Source of the DNA: Couchioplanes caeruleus
GTDB lineage: Bacteria > Actinomycetota > Actinomycetes > Mycobacteriales > Micromonosporaceae
Reading direction: 5' to 3'
DNA: 64,000 bases
Assembly: GCF_003751945.1 (NCBI RefSeq)
Contig: NZ_RJKL01000001.1
Span: 6,882,001 to 6,946,000 of the forward strand
The position numbers and the translations under genes were made by a program. A model generated the notes under the pieces. The model saw only the letters and a program-made list of their open reading frames with translations. It had not been told where the DNA came from and did not search any database. Positions 37,406-48,425 of the stretch are shown piece after piece; position 1 is the first letter of the stretch; the number at the start of each line of letters is the position of its first letter.

Positions 37406-37455
37406 GTCGACAGTCGTCGACAACTGTCGACAGTTGTCGACGCAGGACCTATGCT
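37406..37455 (+). promoter_or_regulatory. Promoter embedded in a 10-bp-phased GTCGAC array
   Basis: GTCGAC occurs at 37406, 37416, 37426 and 37436, exactly one helical turn apart. The last three form a perfect 26-bp palindrome (37416-37441; half-site GTCGACAACTGTC). A promoter fits the same DNA: -35 TCGACA (37427-37432), 17-base spacer, -10 TATGCT (37450-37455). A protein bound to the palindrome would cover the -35. Start and ribosome site of the downstream antitoxin-like gene follow at 37474-37487. Confidence 0.75.
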
Positions 37456-37486
37456 AGGGCGAAAGAGACCTCCGGGAGGAGTGGTC

Positions 37487-38122
37487 ATGAGAATGGTGAG
37501 CATCCGAAACCTCCGCGGCGAGGAACTGAAGCGGTGCGCCCACGCCGGCGAGTTGGTCGGCGTCATGAGGACCCGGCGACTGATCGGCGTCATGATTCCC
37601 ATAACCCCGAACTGGGTGGCCCACGTCATCGACAACAACTGGTCGCGGGTCCTGCAGAGCGTCACCGAGGGCGAGCGGGCGCTGGCGGACGGCGCCCCGT
37701 TGCGCACCCTGGAGAATGCGCTGACCGACGTCGAGATGCCGGTGCCGGCGGGCCGGGGACTGCCGGACCAGGCTCTGCCCATGATGCTGGCGTCCACCGG
37801 GCTGATGGACAGCGCGGAGGACGACCTGCCACCGGCGCGCAGCCTGCGGGTCGGCGACCTGTCCGCGGCCGCCATCGAGAAGGCCGGGGAGGCGGGCGAG
37901 ATCCTGGCCGTCACGCACGCTGGCGAGATGCTCGGCGTGCTCGTGCCGGTGACCCAGCGCCTGGTCGGCTACCTCGTCAACAAGAACATGAGCCGCGTGC
38001 TTTACAACATCGGCTACGGCGAGAAGGAAGCCGCCACCGGCGAGCCGATGAGGACGCTGGAGCGGGCGCTCGCCGAGCATTCGGACGTCCTTCGCGCCGG
38101 TTCCGCGTCCCCCCGCACCTGA
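37487..38122 (+). CDS. Protein with two tandem Phd/YefM antitoxin-like domains
   Basis: 211 residues from ATG 37487, six bases after GGGAGGA. Residues 4-81 and 119-197 are clearly related: both run from an L..L..A..AGE start through a hydrophobic (I/L)GV(M/L)(I/V)P(I/V)T strand to SRVL and (P)(L/M)RTLE.AL. The AGE-x-hydrophobic-T-x-x-G-hydrophobic-P pattern of the second copy resembles the DNA-binding half of Phd/YefM antitoxins. A fused pair could mimic the dimer that binds an operator, and the phased palindrome upstream suggests autoregulation. The family match is by eye. Confidence 0.6.
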   Translation: MRMVSIRNLRGEELKRCAHAGELVGVMRTRRLIGVMIPITPNWVAHVIDNNWSRVLQSVTEGERALADGAPLRTLENALTDVEMPVPAGRGLPDQALPMMLASTGLMDSAEDDLPPARSLRVGDLSAAAIEKAGEAGEILAVTHAGEMLGVLVPVTQRLVGYLVNKNMSRVLYNIGYGEKEAATGEPMRTLERALAEHSDVLRAGSASPRT

Positions 38123-38140
38123 GTTTCGCCGGCGTTTGCG

Positions 38141-38941
38141 ATGACGACGTCACGTCCGATCGCCGTGCCCGGCGTGCCTTTCCTGGACGGTGCCGTCCCG
38201 GCGGGGCCTGCGCCGGCCGATGCCTACCTCGCGGCCACCGAGGCCCTGCGCGCCACGACCCGCTGGCTGGTGACCGCCGCGGCCGGGGTGGGTGCGGTTC
38301 TGGTCGCGGGTCTGCAACTGACCGGCCTCGGCTCGCTCGGCAGCCAGGAGATACCGCGACTGGTGGCCGCGTTCGCCGGCCTGGTCGTCGCGCTGACCGG
38401 CGTCGGCTACATGGTCCTGCGGGCGAGTCAGATTCTGACCACCGAATGGGTGACCCTGGCCGACATCGAGAAAGACATCTTCGATCATCGCGTACGGCAG
38501 AGCGCGCAGCGGCAGAGCGGCGGGTCCCGCCCGAAATTCGGCGACCGGATCGGGCGCCTGCGGGATCGGCGGTATCGCCTGCGTGCGGCGATGATCGAAG
38601 GGCTCAAGGAGCGGCTCGAATTCATCGCCGAAGAGCTTTTCGGATCATTGGCGACCAGCGTGCCGGATCTTTACGCACAACTCGCCGACGCCAATGAGGC
38701 CGCTCGCGGTGCCCCCGATTCCGCCCCGGCCCGCTCCGCCGCCCTGCAGCAGGCGGCGGGCACGGTGGTGGCGTTCGCCAATTTCTACATCACCAAGGAA
38801 TGGTTCAAGGTGCTGCGGCGCCAGCTCGCGGCCGCGTCGGCGGTGGTGATCGCCGGGGTCCTGGTGTTCGCGTACGCGGCCAACCCGCCGAAGCCGGCCG
38901 AGGCCGCCAAGGAGAAGCCCGCAGCGGCGGTCAGCTTCTAG
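38141..38941 (+). CDS. Three-TM membrane protein of unknown function
   Basis: 266 residues. Two membrane helices near the N-terminus (about 42-62 and 73-95), a charged cytoplasmic middle of about 130 residues with coiled-coil character (RIGRLRDRRYRLRAAMIEGL onward), and a third helix near 229-246 followed by a Lys/Ala/Pro tail. No enzyme motif seen. It follows the tandem antitoxin-like gene by 18 bases, so the two are probably co-transcribed. The layout resembles membrane effectors of defence or toxin systems, but this is only a resemblance. No good ribosome site precedes ATG 38141. Confidence 0.65.
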   Translation: MTTSRPIAVPGVPFLDGAVPAGPAPADAYLAATEALRATTRWLVTAAAGVGAVLVAGLQLTGLGSLGSQEIPRLVAAFAGLVVALTGVGYMVLRASQILTTEWVTLADIEKDIFDHRVRQSAQRQSGGSRPKFGDRIGRLRDRRYRLRAAMIEGLKERLEFIAEELFGSLATSVPDLYAQLADANEAARGAPDSAPARSAALQQAAGTVVAFANFYITKEWFKVLRRQLAAASAVVIAGVLVFAYAANPPKPAEAAKEKPAAAVSF

Positions 38942-39279
38942 ACCTCGCTGTACGGGCCGATCTCGAAGGCGGTGTGCGGCGGCAGCAGGTCGTGGATCAG
39001 GAAGCCCATCGACTCGACCCGGCGGCCCTGCTCGTCGCCGAGGCGGTCCAGCTCGGCGCGGCTGAGCGGGCGGTGGATCGCCACCCAGCCCCGAAAGGTC
39101 AGCGGCGTAGCGGTGTAGTTCCTGTCGCCGATCTGGAAAACCCAAACATTTTCCGCATTGGGTCCTTGATCGAGCTCTTTGCCCAGGCAGTCGGCGAGAT
39201 CGTCACGGTCCTGAACCGTCCGGAGATCTCTGATGGCACGCCACGCCGCCGGGGAAAGCACCACTTCGTACTTCGCCAC
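38938..39279 (-). CDS. RelE/ParE-like small protein
   Basis: 113 residues from GTG 39279, with GAGGAGG upstream. The N-terminus MAKYEVVLSPAAWRAIRDL has the start of a RelE/ParE toxin (strand, then SPxAxxxxxxL helix), followed by a helix and strands ending near IHRPLSRAEL. The C-terminal 40 residues extend beyond the usual toxin length. It converges with the membrane protein and shares a CTAG stop overlap. No antitoxin gene is next to it on its own strand; the nearest candidate is the tandem Phd-like gene 0.8 kb away. Confidence 0.5.
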   Translation of the reverse strand: MAKYEVVLSPAAWRAIRDLRTVQDRDDLADCLGKELDQGPNAENVWVFQIGDRNYTATPLTFRGWVAIHRPLSRAELDRLGDEQGRRVESMGFLIHDLLPPHTAFEIGPYSEV

Positions 39280-39455
39280 GACGCCTCCTCACTTTGATGG
39301 TCAATTCATCGCGGAAGAGCCCCCGCTGTTCGAGTTTCCATACGAATGCATGAAGTGCACGATCACCAGTCGGCTATCCGTCCATAATTTGGATTCGGGC
39401 GTTCCCCGCGGGCGCCCGCGCGAGCACCGCGGGGGGTGATCGACGACATACCCGG

Positions 39456-39507
39456 TTGCCGGACGGTCCCCGGACGTTATACGGTCCTCTGCATAGTCAT
39501 GCGGAGG
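39456..39507 (+). promoter_or_regulatory. arg operon promoter with ARG-box-like operator
   Basis: -35 TTGCCG (39456-39461), 16-base spacer, -10 TATACG (39478-39483). Directly after it is the palindrome CCTCTGCAT-AGTC-ATGCGGAGG (39486-39507; 8 of 9 pairs), which contains the GCAT...ATGC core expected of actinobacterial ArgR sites and ends in the argC ribosome site. ArgR bound here would cover the transcription start. Confidence 0.7.
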
Positions 39508-39512
39508 TAGGT

Positions 39513-40514
39513 ATGGGAATCCGGGTCGCTGTCGTTGGCGCGAGTGGGTACGCGGGGGGTGAGCTGCTGCGGCTGATCGCCGGGCACCCCGAGCTCGACC
39601 TCGCCGCCGCCACCGCGCACACCCAGGCGGGTATGCCCGTCGCGGCCGTACACCCTCAGCTCGCGGGGATGGAACTGACGCTGAGCGCGACCGATGCAGC
39701 CGCGCTGGGCGACGCCGATCTAGTCTTCCTCGCCCTGCCGCACGGGCAGTCGGCGGCCCTGGCCGCTCAGCTCGGCGCCGGGGTCAAGGTCGTGGACCTG
39801 GGCGCGGACTTCCGGCTCCGAGACGCCGCGGCCTGGGAACGCTACTACGGTGGCCCGCACGCCGGCACGTGGACGTACGGCCTGCCGGAGCTGCCCGGCC
39901 AGCGGGAGGCGATCGCGGCGAGCGACCGCGTCGCGAACACCGGCTGCTACGCGGCGGCCGTCACCCTCGCGCTCGCGCCGCTGGTCGCCGCCGGTGTCGC
40001 CGATCCGGCCGACGTCGTGGTCGTGGCCGCGTCCGGGACCTCGGGCGCCGGACGGTCGGCGAAGACGCACCTGCTGGGCAGCGAGATCATGGGCGACCTG
40101 ACCCCCTACAAGGTCGGCGCGCACCAGCACGTGCCCGAGATCAAGCAGGCGTCCGGCGCGGACTCGCTGGCGATGACGCCGGTGCTCGCGCCGATGCCGC
40201 GGGGCATCCTCGCCACGGTGAACGCCCGGCCGATCGGCCGCACGCATCCGCGTGACGTGCTGCGGGCCGCGTACGCCGACGAGCCCTTCGTGCACGTACT
40301 GCCCGAGGGAGCGTGGCCGCACACCGGCGCCACCCTCGGCGCCAACACCTGCCACCTGCAGGCCACTCTGGACCTCGACTCCGGGCGCATCGTCGTGGTC
40401 AGCGCCATCGACAACCTCGGCAAGGGCGCCGCCGGACAGGCCGTCCAGTGCGCCAACCTGATGCTGGGCCTGCCCGAGACGACCGGCCTCTCCACGTTCG
40501 GGGTGGCGCCGTGA
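39513..40514 (+). CDS. argC: N-acetyl-gamma-glutamyl-phosphate reductase
   Basis: Third step of arginine synthesis; NADPH-dependent reduction of N-acetylglutamyl phosphate. 333 residues from ATG 39513, which follows GGAGG. NADP-binding VGASGYAGGELLRLI at the N-terminus; catalytic Cys145 in NTGCYAAAV; substrate segment GAHQHVPEI. First gene of the arg operon; its stop overlaps argJ (GTGA). Confidence 0.96.
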   Translation: MGIRVAVVGASGYAGGELLRLIAGHPELDLAAATAHTQAGMPVAAVHPQLAGMELTLSATDAAALGDADLVFLALPHGQSAALAAQLGAGVKVVDLGADFRLRDAAAWERYYGGPHAGTWTYGLPELPGQREAIAASDRVANTGCYAAAVTLALAPLVAAGVADPADVVVVAASGTSGAGRSAKTHLLGSEIMGDLTPYKVGAHQHVPEIKQASGADSLAMTPVLAPMPRGILATVNARPIGRTHPRDVLRAAYADEPFVHVLPEGAWPHTGATLGANTCHLQATLDLDSGRIVVVSAIDNLGKGAAGQAVQCANLMLGLPETTGLSTFGVAP

Positions 40515-41683
40515 CCGTCACCGCGCCCAAGGGGTTCCGGGCCTCGGGTGTCGCCGCCGGGCTCAAGGCCGGCGGCAACCTCGACGTGGCCCTGGTCGTC
40601 AACGACGGTCCCGACGCCGGAGTCGCCGGGGTCTTCACCGCCAACCGGGTCAAGGCCGCGCCCGTGCTCTGGAGCCAGCAGGTCGTCAAGGGCGGCGTGG
40701 TGCGCGTGGTCGTGCTGAACTCCGGAGGCGCCAACGCCTGCACCGGCTCCCAGGGCTTCCGCGACACCCACGCCACCGCCGAGCACACCGCGGCGGCGCT
40801 GCGCGGCAGGGCGAAGCCGCTGCTGATCGGCGCCGGCGACGTGGCGGTCTGCTCGACCGGCCTGATCGGCGAGCTGCTGCCGATGGACAAGCTGCTGCCC
40901 GGCGTGACCGCCGCGGTCAAGGCGCTGGACGCGAGCGGCGGGGAACGCGCCGCCGAGGCGATCATGACCACCGACACGGTCGCCAAGAACGTGCACGTCG
41001 TGCGGGACCGCTGGTCCGTGGGTGGCATCGCCAAGGGCGCCGGGATGCTCGCCCCGGCCCTGGCCACGATGCTGGTCGTGCTCACCACCGACGCGGTCGC
41101 CGGCCCGGAGGCACTGGACGTCGCGCTGCGCGAGGCGACCCGGCTGACCTTCGATCGGATCGATGCCGACGGGTGCATGTCCACCAACGACACCGTGCTG
41201 CTGATGGCCAGCGGGGCCTCCGACGTGCAGCCGACGCAGGAGGAGCTGACCGCCGCGGTCACCGAGGCGTGCGCCGACCTCGCGCGGCAACTCATCACCG
41301 ACGCCGAGGGCGCCACCAAGCACATCGCCATCGAGGTGCTCGGCGCGGCCAGTGAGGCGGACGCGGTCGAGGTCGGGCGCACGGTCGCCCGCAACAACCT
41401 GGTCAAGACGGCGCTGTTCGGCAACGACCCGAACTGGGGCCGGATCCTCGCCGCCGTGGGCACCACGACCGCGGCCTTCGCGCCGGACCGTATCGACGTC
41501 GGCATCAACGGCGTGTGGGTCTGCCGGGGCGGTGCGGCCGCGGAGGACCGCTCCAAGGTGGACCTCAGCGGGCGGGACGTCACCATCCAGGTGCACCTGC
41601 ACGAGGGGGAGATGGACGCGACGATCCGCACCACCGACCTGTCCCACGCGTACGTGCACGAGAACTCGGCGTACAGCACATGA
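40511..41683 (+). CDS. argJ: Bifunctional ornithine acetyltransferase/N-acetylglutamate synthase
   Basis: Recycles the acetyl group from acetylornithine to glutamate. 390 residues from GTG 40511. Self-cleavage occurs before the Thr of the ATML motif; the surrounding sequence here is [19 protein letters not shown]. Other family blocks are [10 protein letters not shown] and [11 protein letters not shown]. Its presence means that the cyclic pathway is used and a separate ArgE is not needed. It overlaps argC and argB by four bases each. Confidence 0.96.
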   Translation: MTVTAPKGFRASGVAAGLKAGGNLDVALVVNDGPDAGVAGVFTANRVKAAPVLWSQQVVKGGVVRVVVLNSGGANACTGSQGFRDTHATAEHTAAALRGRAKPLLIGAGDVAVCSTGLIGELLPMDKLLPGVTAAVKALDASGGERAAEAIMTTDTVAKNVHVVRDRWSVGGIAKGAGMLAPALATMLVVLTTDAVAGPEALDVALREATRLTFDRIDADGCMSTNDTVLLMASGASDVQPTQEELTAAVTEACADLARQLITDAEGATKHIAIEVLGAASEADAVEVGRTVARNNLVKTALFGNDPNWGRILAAVGTTTAAFAPDRIDVGINGVWVCRGGAAAEDRSKVDLSGRDVTIQVHLHEGEMDATIRTTDLSHAYVHENSAYST

Positions 41684-42546
41684 CCCCGGCGGAGAGGGCG
41701 TCCGTGCTGATCGAGTCGCTGCCGTGGCTCGAGCGTTTCCACGGTGCGACGGTGGTCGTCAAGTACGGCGGCAACGCCATGATCGATCCGGAGCTCCAGC
41801 GGGCCTTCGCGGCCGACATGGTCTTCCTCCGGTACGCCGGCATCAAGCCGGTCGTGGTGCACGGCGGCGGCCCGCAGATCTCCAGGATGCTCGACCGGCT
41901 GGGCATCGCGAGCGAGTTCCGCGGCGGCCTGCGCGTCACCACGCCGGAGGCGATGGACGTGGTCCGCATGGTGCTCGTCGGTCAGGTCGGGCGGGAGCTC
42001 GTCGGCCTCGTCAACGAGCACGGCCCGTTCGCCGTGGGCCTCTCCGGCGAGGATGCGCGCCTGTTCACCGCGGTCCGCCGGCCGGCCGTGATCGACGGCG
42101 AACCGGTCGACATCGGCCAGGTCGGCGACGTGGCCGAAGTGGACACCTCGGCGGTCGACGACCTCATCGCCGCCGGGCGCATCCCGGTGGTCGCCGGCGT
42201 GGCGCCCGACGCCGCCGGAGTGGTGCACAACGTCAACGCGGACACCGCCGCGTCCGCCCTCGCGGTGGCGCTCGGCGCCCGCAAGCTGGTCGTGCTCACC
42301 GACGTGCCGGGCCTCTACACCGACTGGCCCGACACGGGCTCGTTGGTCTCCCAGATCGACGCGGACACGCTGGAGAAGCTGCTGCCCGGCCTGGAGTCGG
42401 GCATGGCGCCCAAGATGGAGGCCTGCCTGCGGGCCGTCCGCGGCGGGGTGCCCGCGGCCCACGTCGTGGACGGCCGGGTGCCGCACTCGACATTGCTCGA
42501 AGTCTTCACCTCGGAAGGATCCGGAACGATGGTGGTCCCGTCATGA
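41680..42546 (+). CDS. argB: Acetylglutamate kinase
   Basis: Second step of arginine synthesis. 288 residues from ATG 41680. Amino-acid kinase fold with the ATP-site Lys in [10 protein letters not shown], the VVHGGGPQI loop, the NVNADTAAS block and the C-terminal [13 protein letters not shown]. An arginine-inhibition signature was not checked. It ends in an ATGA overlap with the small repeat-derived frame that precedes argD. Confidence 0.96.
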   Translation: MTPAERASVLIESLPWLERFHGATVVVKYGGNAMIDPELQRAFAADMVFLRYAGIKPVVVHGGGPQISRMLDRLGIASEFRGGLRVTTPEAMDVVRMVLVGQVGRELVGLVNEHGPFAVGLSGEDARLFTAVRRPAVIDGEPVDIGQVGDVAEVDTSAVDDLIAAGRIPVVAGVAPDAAGVVHNVNADTAASALAVALGARKLVVLTDVPGLYTDWPDTGSLVSQIDADTLEKLLPGLESGMAPKMEACLRAVRGGVPAAHVVDGRVPHSTLLEVFTSEGSGTMVVPS

Positions 42547-42622
42547 GCGAGCGCAGCGAGCGAATCATCAGACACAGTGCGTTCGTGCCTCATGGCGCCG
42601 GCGAGCGAAGCGAGGCGGCGTC

Positions 42623-42626
<4 letters not shown>
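42543..42626 (+). CDS. 27-residue repeat-derived mini-cistron bridging argB and argD
   Basis: ATG 42543 overlaps the argB stop, and the frame stops at 42626 overlapping the argD start, both as ATGA. It encodes [14 protein letters not shown]... ending GERSEAAS. The DNA is a repeat of the GAGCGAGCGCAGCGAGCG kind that is scattered between genes in Micromonosporaceae. The overlaps at both ends would keep ribosomes flowing through the inserted repeat. Whether the peptide has a function is unknown. Confidence 0.45.
42545..42615 (+). repeat. SERSER-type intergenic repeat
   Basis: GAGCGAGCGCAGCGAGCG (42545-42562) and the related GGCGAGCGAAGCGAGG (42600-42615) flank a 37-base centre. Such GCGAGC-rich repeats recur between genes in this family. 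Only this copy is seen in the window. Confidence 0.6.
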
Positions 42627-44702
<2,076 letters not shown>

Positions 44703-44703
<1 letters not shown>

Positions 44704-45206
44704 TGACCGGTCCGGGAACGCGGGCAGCGCGGCACGCGCGCATCGTGCAGTTGGTGCGGGACAAGGCCGTACGGTCGCAGACCGAGCTCGCCGACCTGCT
44801 CGCCGTCGAGGGCGTGCAGGTCACCCAGGCGACGTTGTCGCGCGACCTCGAGGAGCTGCGGGCCGTCAAGGCCGCGGGCGTCTACCTCATCCCCGAGGAC
44901 GGGCTGCCCGCGCTGCGCCCGGTCGAGCAGGCCCCGGCGCGGCTCGTCCGGCTGCTGCGCGAGTTGCTGAACTCGGTCGACGTCAGCGGCAACCTGGTCA
45001 TCCTGCGGGTGCCGCCGGGCGCCGCGCAGTTCCTGGCCAGCGCCCTGGACCGCTCCGGCCTGCCGGACGTCGTCGGCACCATCGCCGGCGACGACACCAT
45101 CCTCGTGGTGGCGCGCGAACCGGACTCCGACACCGGGTCCGGCGCCCGGCTCGCCGAGAAGCTCACGGCGTGGAGCCGTACGGACAACGAAGGGACCCTG
45201 CCGTGA
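44703..45206 (+). CDS. argR: Arginine repressor
   Basis: Hexameric arginine-sensing repressor of the arg genes. 167 residues from ATG 44703 (TGATG with argF). The winged-helix DNA-binding domain carries [20 protein letters not shown]; the C-terminal arginine-binding domain has [13 protein letters not shown] likely target is the palindrome just upstream of argC. Being inside the operon, it is probably autoregulated. Confidence 0.94.
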
Positions 45207-46105
45207 TCGCGCAGCAGCCCGCCGTCGAGGCCTTCTTTCCGGGTTTCGCCGACAATATGCAGAAGCTCCAGGCCCACGGGCTCGAGTTCTACCTGGCCTC
45301 CAACGACACGCTGCGCCCGTTCCTCAACGAGGCGCCGTACGGCCACAAGCTCACCTGGCTGGACTTCACCGACACGAGCGAGGACAAGGGCTGGGACACC
45401 GGCGAATTCCTCAACCTGTTCAACGTCATCAACGGCATCGCGTTCGGCGACCGGGGCATCCCGATGCCGCAGTGGGTGATGGTCGACCTGATCCTGATGC
45501 CGTCGGCCGCCGTGATCGCCGCCCTGCCGCAGGCGCAGTTCACCGAGACGCTGGAGACCAGCGCCTTCGACGACGACGCCAAGCGGCACCTGCGCGAGGT
45601 CTTCGACAGGGTGAAGCAGAGCGACTACCAGGGTCCCATCCCGATCGGCGGCTACTGCGCGGCGCCCAGCGCGGCGCCCGGCACCTGGGTCGGCTGGTCA
45701 CTGTGGTCGGTGATGACCAACGTCGGCCTCGGCCGGGCGCTCAAGGCCCTCGCGCTCTCGGTCTACCAGGCGCAGAAGCTCGACGGCGTCACGCAGTACG
45801 ACAACACCGCGCTGCGGGTGCACACCCGCTTCGGCCGGCTGCGCATCATGGTGGCCACCGTGCCTTTCCACACCGCGCCCGGATCGTTCGTCTATGAGAA
45901 CGACTTCACCGTTCCCGTGGCCGAGAGCGACCCGGAACCTACGTTCCTGCTGGACCCCTTCGACTACGAGCGTCAGCGGGCCATGCAGAAGGCGATCGAG
46001 GCCCGGAAGTGCACCTACTACGTGCTCGCTCCCGGCCACCTCGTCTCACACGGGACGTCATTCGTGCCGATCCTCGAACTCCCGTACCCGTCCGGAGGAA
46101 ACTGA
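45203..46105 (+). CDS. Unknown protein encoded inside the arg operon
   Basis: 300 residues from GTG 45203, which overlaps the argR stop and has GAAGGGA upstream. I do not recognise the family. No signal or membrane segment. The protein is rich in aromatic residues (WTYTSW-type content) with a Gly-Tyr-Cys segment [17 protein letters not shown] and a C-terminal part [18 protein letters not shown]. It is read without gap into argG (TGAATG). Tight coupling to argR and argG suggests a role tied to citrulline/arginine metabolism, or transfer together with the unusual argG. Confidence 0.75.
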   Translation: MIAQQPAVEAFFPGFADNMQKLQAHGLEFYLASNDTLRPFLNEAPYGHKLTWLDFTDTSEDKGWDTGEFLNLFNVINGIAFGDRGIPMPQWVMVDLILMPSAAVIAALPQAQFTETLETSAFDDDAKRHLREVFDRVKQSDYQGPIPIGGYCAAPSAAPGTWVGWSLWSVMTNVGLGRALKALALSVYQAQKLDGVTQYDNTALRVHTRFGRLRIMVATVPFHTAPGSFVYENDFTVPVAESDPEPTFLLDPFDYERQRAMQKAIEARKCTYYVLAPGHLVSHGTSFVPILELPYPSGGN

Positions 46106-47353
46106 ATGTCCCGCCGCTCGATCGTTCTCGCCTTCTCCGGCGGTCTCGACACCTCGTACGCCCTGGTATCGCTGCGTGAGCAGGGCTGGGAGGTTCTGAC
46201 CGCCAACATCGACACCGGTGGCCTGCACAGCGGCGAGGCGGACGCGGTCCGCAAGCGTGCCGAGGAGCTCGGCGCCGCGCGGCACTTCGTCGTCGACGCC
46301 CGCGAGGAGCTCTACTCCCGCGTGATCACGTACGCGATCAAGGCCAACTACCTGCGCAACAACGGCTACCCGTCCTGTGTGGGAGCCGAGCGCCTGGTGC
46401 AGGCCGAGAAGGTCGTGCAGGTCGCCCTCGACAACGGCGCGGACGCGGTCGCCCACGGCTCCACCGGCGCCGGCGCCGACCACGTGCGCTACGACTCGGT
46501 GATCCGCGCGCTCGCGCCGAAGCTGGAGATCATCACTCCGATCCGCGACGAGCGGCTGACCCGCGAGTACGAGCGCGACTACCTGAGCGAACGCGGCTTC
46601 GAGACGCCGGAGAAGGTCACCACGTACTCGATCAACGAAGGTCTGATCGGCACCTCGATCGGCGGCAAGGAGACGTACGGGTCCTGGGACTACCTGCCCG
46701 AGGACGCATGGACGTACACGAAGTCCATCGAGGACGCCCCTGCCTCGGGGGTGGAGCTGATCCTCGAGTTCGTGAAGGGCGAGGTCGTCTCCGCGACCCT
46801 GCCGGACGGCACCCCGATCGACGGCACCGGCCCCGGCACGCCCAACTACGCGATCCTGCGCTCGCTCAACGTCCTCGCCGCCGAGCACGGCGTCGGCCGG
46901 GGCATCCACATGGGATCGACCATGGTCGGCAACCTTGCCCGGGTGGGCTTCGAGGCGCCCGGCATGCTGACGCTCATCGCCGCGCACCGAGAGCTGGAGC
47001 GGCTGGTGCTCAGCAACCGGCAGCAGGCCACCAAGGCCCAGCTCGGGACCGCGTACGGCGACCTGCTGCACGAGGCCGTCTACTACGACCCGATCCTGGA
47101 CGACTACCGCGCGTTCCTGGACAGCAGCCAGAGCCGCGTCACCGGCCACGTACGGGTGAAGCTGATCAAGGGCAACGTCATTCCCCTGGGCAGCCGCAGC
47201 CCGTACAGCCTGCTGGACGCGGCCACCCGGCAGGGCGTCGTCTACGGCTACGGCTCGTCGCTGTGGAACGGCGAGCAGGCCCGGGCCTTCGCGCACATGT
47301 ACGCCATCCCGGGCGCCATCGCCAGGAACGCGAACTCGCAGGACACCCCCTGA
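46106..47353 (+). CDS. argG: Argininosuccinate synthase, non-typical subgroup
   Basis: Joins citrulline and aspartate using ATP. 415 residues with the ATP pyrophosphatase loop AFSGGLDTS (9-17), HGSTGAGADHVRYD and GKETYGSWDYLPEDAW. Sequence landmarks such as NYLRNNGYPSCVGAER and the HGSTGAG motif (not HGCTGKGND) resemble the subgroup known from Bacteroidetes rather than the common actinobacterial ArgG. The ribosome site GGAGGA precedes ATG 46106. With argR and the unknown gene it forms the end of the operon. Confidence 0.9.
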   Translation: MSRRSIVLAFSGGLDTSYALVSLREQGWEVLTANIDTGGLHSGEADAVRKRAEELGAARHFVVDAREELYSRVITYAIKANYLRNNGYPSCVGAERLVQAEKVVQVALDNGADAVAHGSTGAGADHVRYDSVIRALAPKLEIITPIRDERLTREYERDYLSERGFETPEKVTTYSINEGLIGTSIGGKETYGSWDYLPEDAWTYTKSIEDAPASGVELILEFVKGEVVSATLPDGTPIDGTGPGTPNYAILRSLNVLAAEHGVGRGIHMGSTMVGNLARVGFEAPGMLTLIAAHRELERLVLSNRQQATKAQLGTAYGDLLHEAVYYDPILDDYRAFLDSSQSRVTGHVRVKLIKGNVIPLGSRSPYSLLDAATRQGVVYGYGSSLWNGEQARAFAHMYAIPGAIARNANSQDTP

Positions 47354-47357
47354 GGTG

Positions 47358-48425
47358 TCAGCTCAGCCACGCCGCCAGGACGCGCTCGCATTCGCGGAGG
47401 TCCGCAGTGGGCAGGTTCTCCTCGTCGGTGTGGCAGAGCAGCGGGTCGCCCGGGCCGTAGTTGACGGCCGGGATGCCCAGCTCGGCGAAGCGGGCGACGT
47501 CCGTCCACCCGAATTTCGGGGCCGGTGCGCGGCCCACCGCGGCCACGAACTCCGCGGCGGCGGGTCGGTCCAGGCCGGGCCGGGCGGCCGCCGCCTGGTC
47601 GCGGATCTCCAGCTCGTAGCCGGCGAAGACCTCGCGGAGGTGGGCGTAGGCGCCGTCGACGTCGCGGTCCGGGGCGAAGCGGTGGTTGACGTCGATCGCG
47701 ACCTCGTCCGGGATCACGTTGTTGGCGATGCCGCCGTGGATCTGCACGGCATTGAGCCCCTCGCGGTACTCGAGGCCGTCGACCACGACCCGGCGCGGCT
47801 CGTAGGCCTTCAGGATCGCCAGCACGTCGGCTGCCGCGTGGATCGCGTTGATGCCGTGCCACGCCCGGGCGGGGTGGGCGGCCTTGCCCTTCAGGGTGAT
47901 CCGTACGCGCATCGTCCCCTGGCAGCCGCCCTCGACCGTGCCGTTGGACGGCTCGCCCAGGATGGCGAAGTCCCCGGCCAGCCAGTCCGGGTGGTGGCGC
48001 ACCAGCCGGCCCAGCCCGTTGCGCACCGAGGCGACCTCCTCGTTGTCGTAGAAGACGAAGGTGAGGTCGTGCCGGGGCTCCGGTACTGTGGCGGCGATCT
48101 TCAACAGGACGCCGACGCCGCCCTTCATGTCGACCGTCCCGCGGCCGTGCAGCAGCTCCGCGTCGCCTTCGCCGGTGAGCCGGGTCGGCAGATTGTCCTT
48201 GATGGGCACGGTGTCGAGGTGCCCGGCGAGCACGATGCGCCTCGCCCGCCCAAGCTGCGTGCGCGCGACCACGGCGTCGCCGTCGCGCAGCACCTCCAGA
48301 TGGCCCAGCGCGTGCAGGGCGGCCTCGACGGCGTCCGCGATCGCGGCCTCCGTCCCGCTGACCGAGGGTATGTCGCAGAGCGCGCGGGTCAATGAGACAA
48401 CATCATCGTGCAGGTCGAGCTTCAT
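47358..48425 (-). CDS. dapE: Succinyl-diaminopimelate desuccinylase (M20 family)
   Basis: Lysine/peptidoglycan pathway: releases succinate from N-succinyl-LL-diaminopimelate. 355 residues. Zinc-site segments are AGHLDTVPIKDN, GRGTVDMKGG and DNEEVAS; the dimerisation domain lies between about 175 and 285. It is on the minus strand between argG and argH. ArgE/DapE paralogues are hard to tell apart by eye; DapE is chosen because ArgJ makes ArgE unnecessary. Confidence 0.85.
   Translation of the reverse strand: MKLDLHDDVVSLTRALCDIPSVSGTEAAIADAVEAALHALGHLEVLRDGDAVVARTQLGRARRIVLAGHLDTVPIKDNLPTRLTGEGDAELLHGRGTVDMKGGVGVLLKIAATVPEPRHDLTFVFYDNEEVASVRNGLGRLVRHHPDWLAGDFAILGEPSNGTVEGGCQGTMRVRITLKGKAAHPARAWHGINAIHAAADVLAILKAYEPRRVVVDGLEYREGLNAVQIHGGIANNVIPDEVAIDVNHRFAPDRDVDGAYAHLREVFAGYELEIRDQAAAARPGLDRPAAAEFVAAVGRAPAPKFGWTDVARFAELGIPAVNYGPGDPLLCHTDEENLPTADLRECERVLAAWLS

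Noticed and set aside
37406..37441. CRISPR-like short repeat array
   Set aside because: The repeated unit is 6 bases at 10-bp period with no spacers; it is a palindromic binding-site array.
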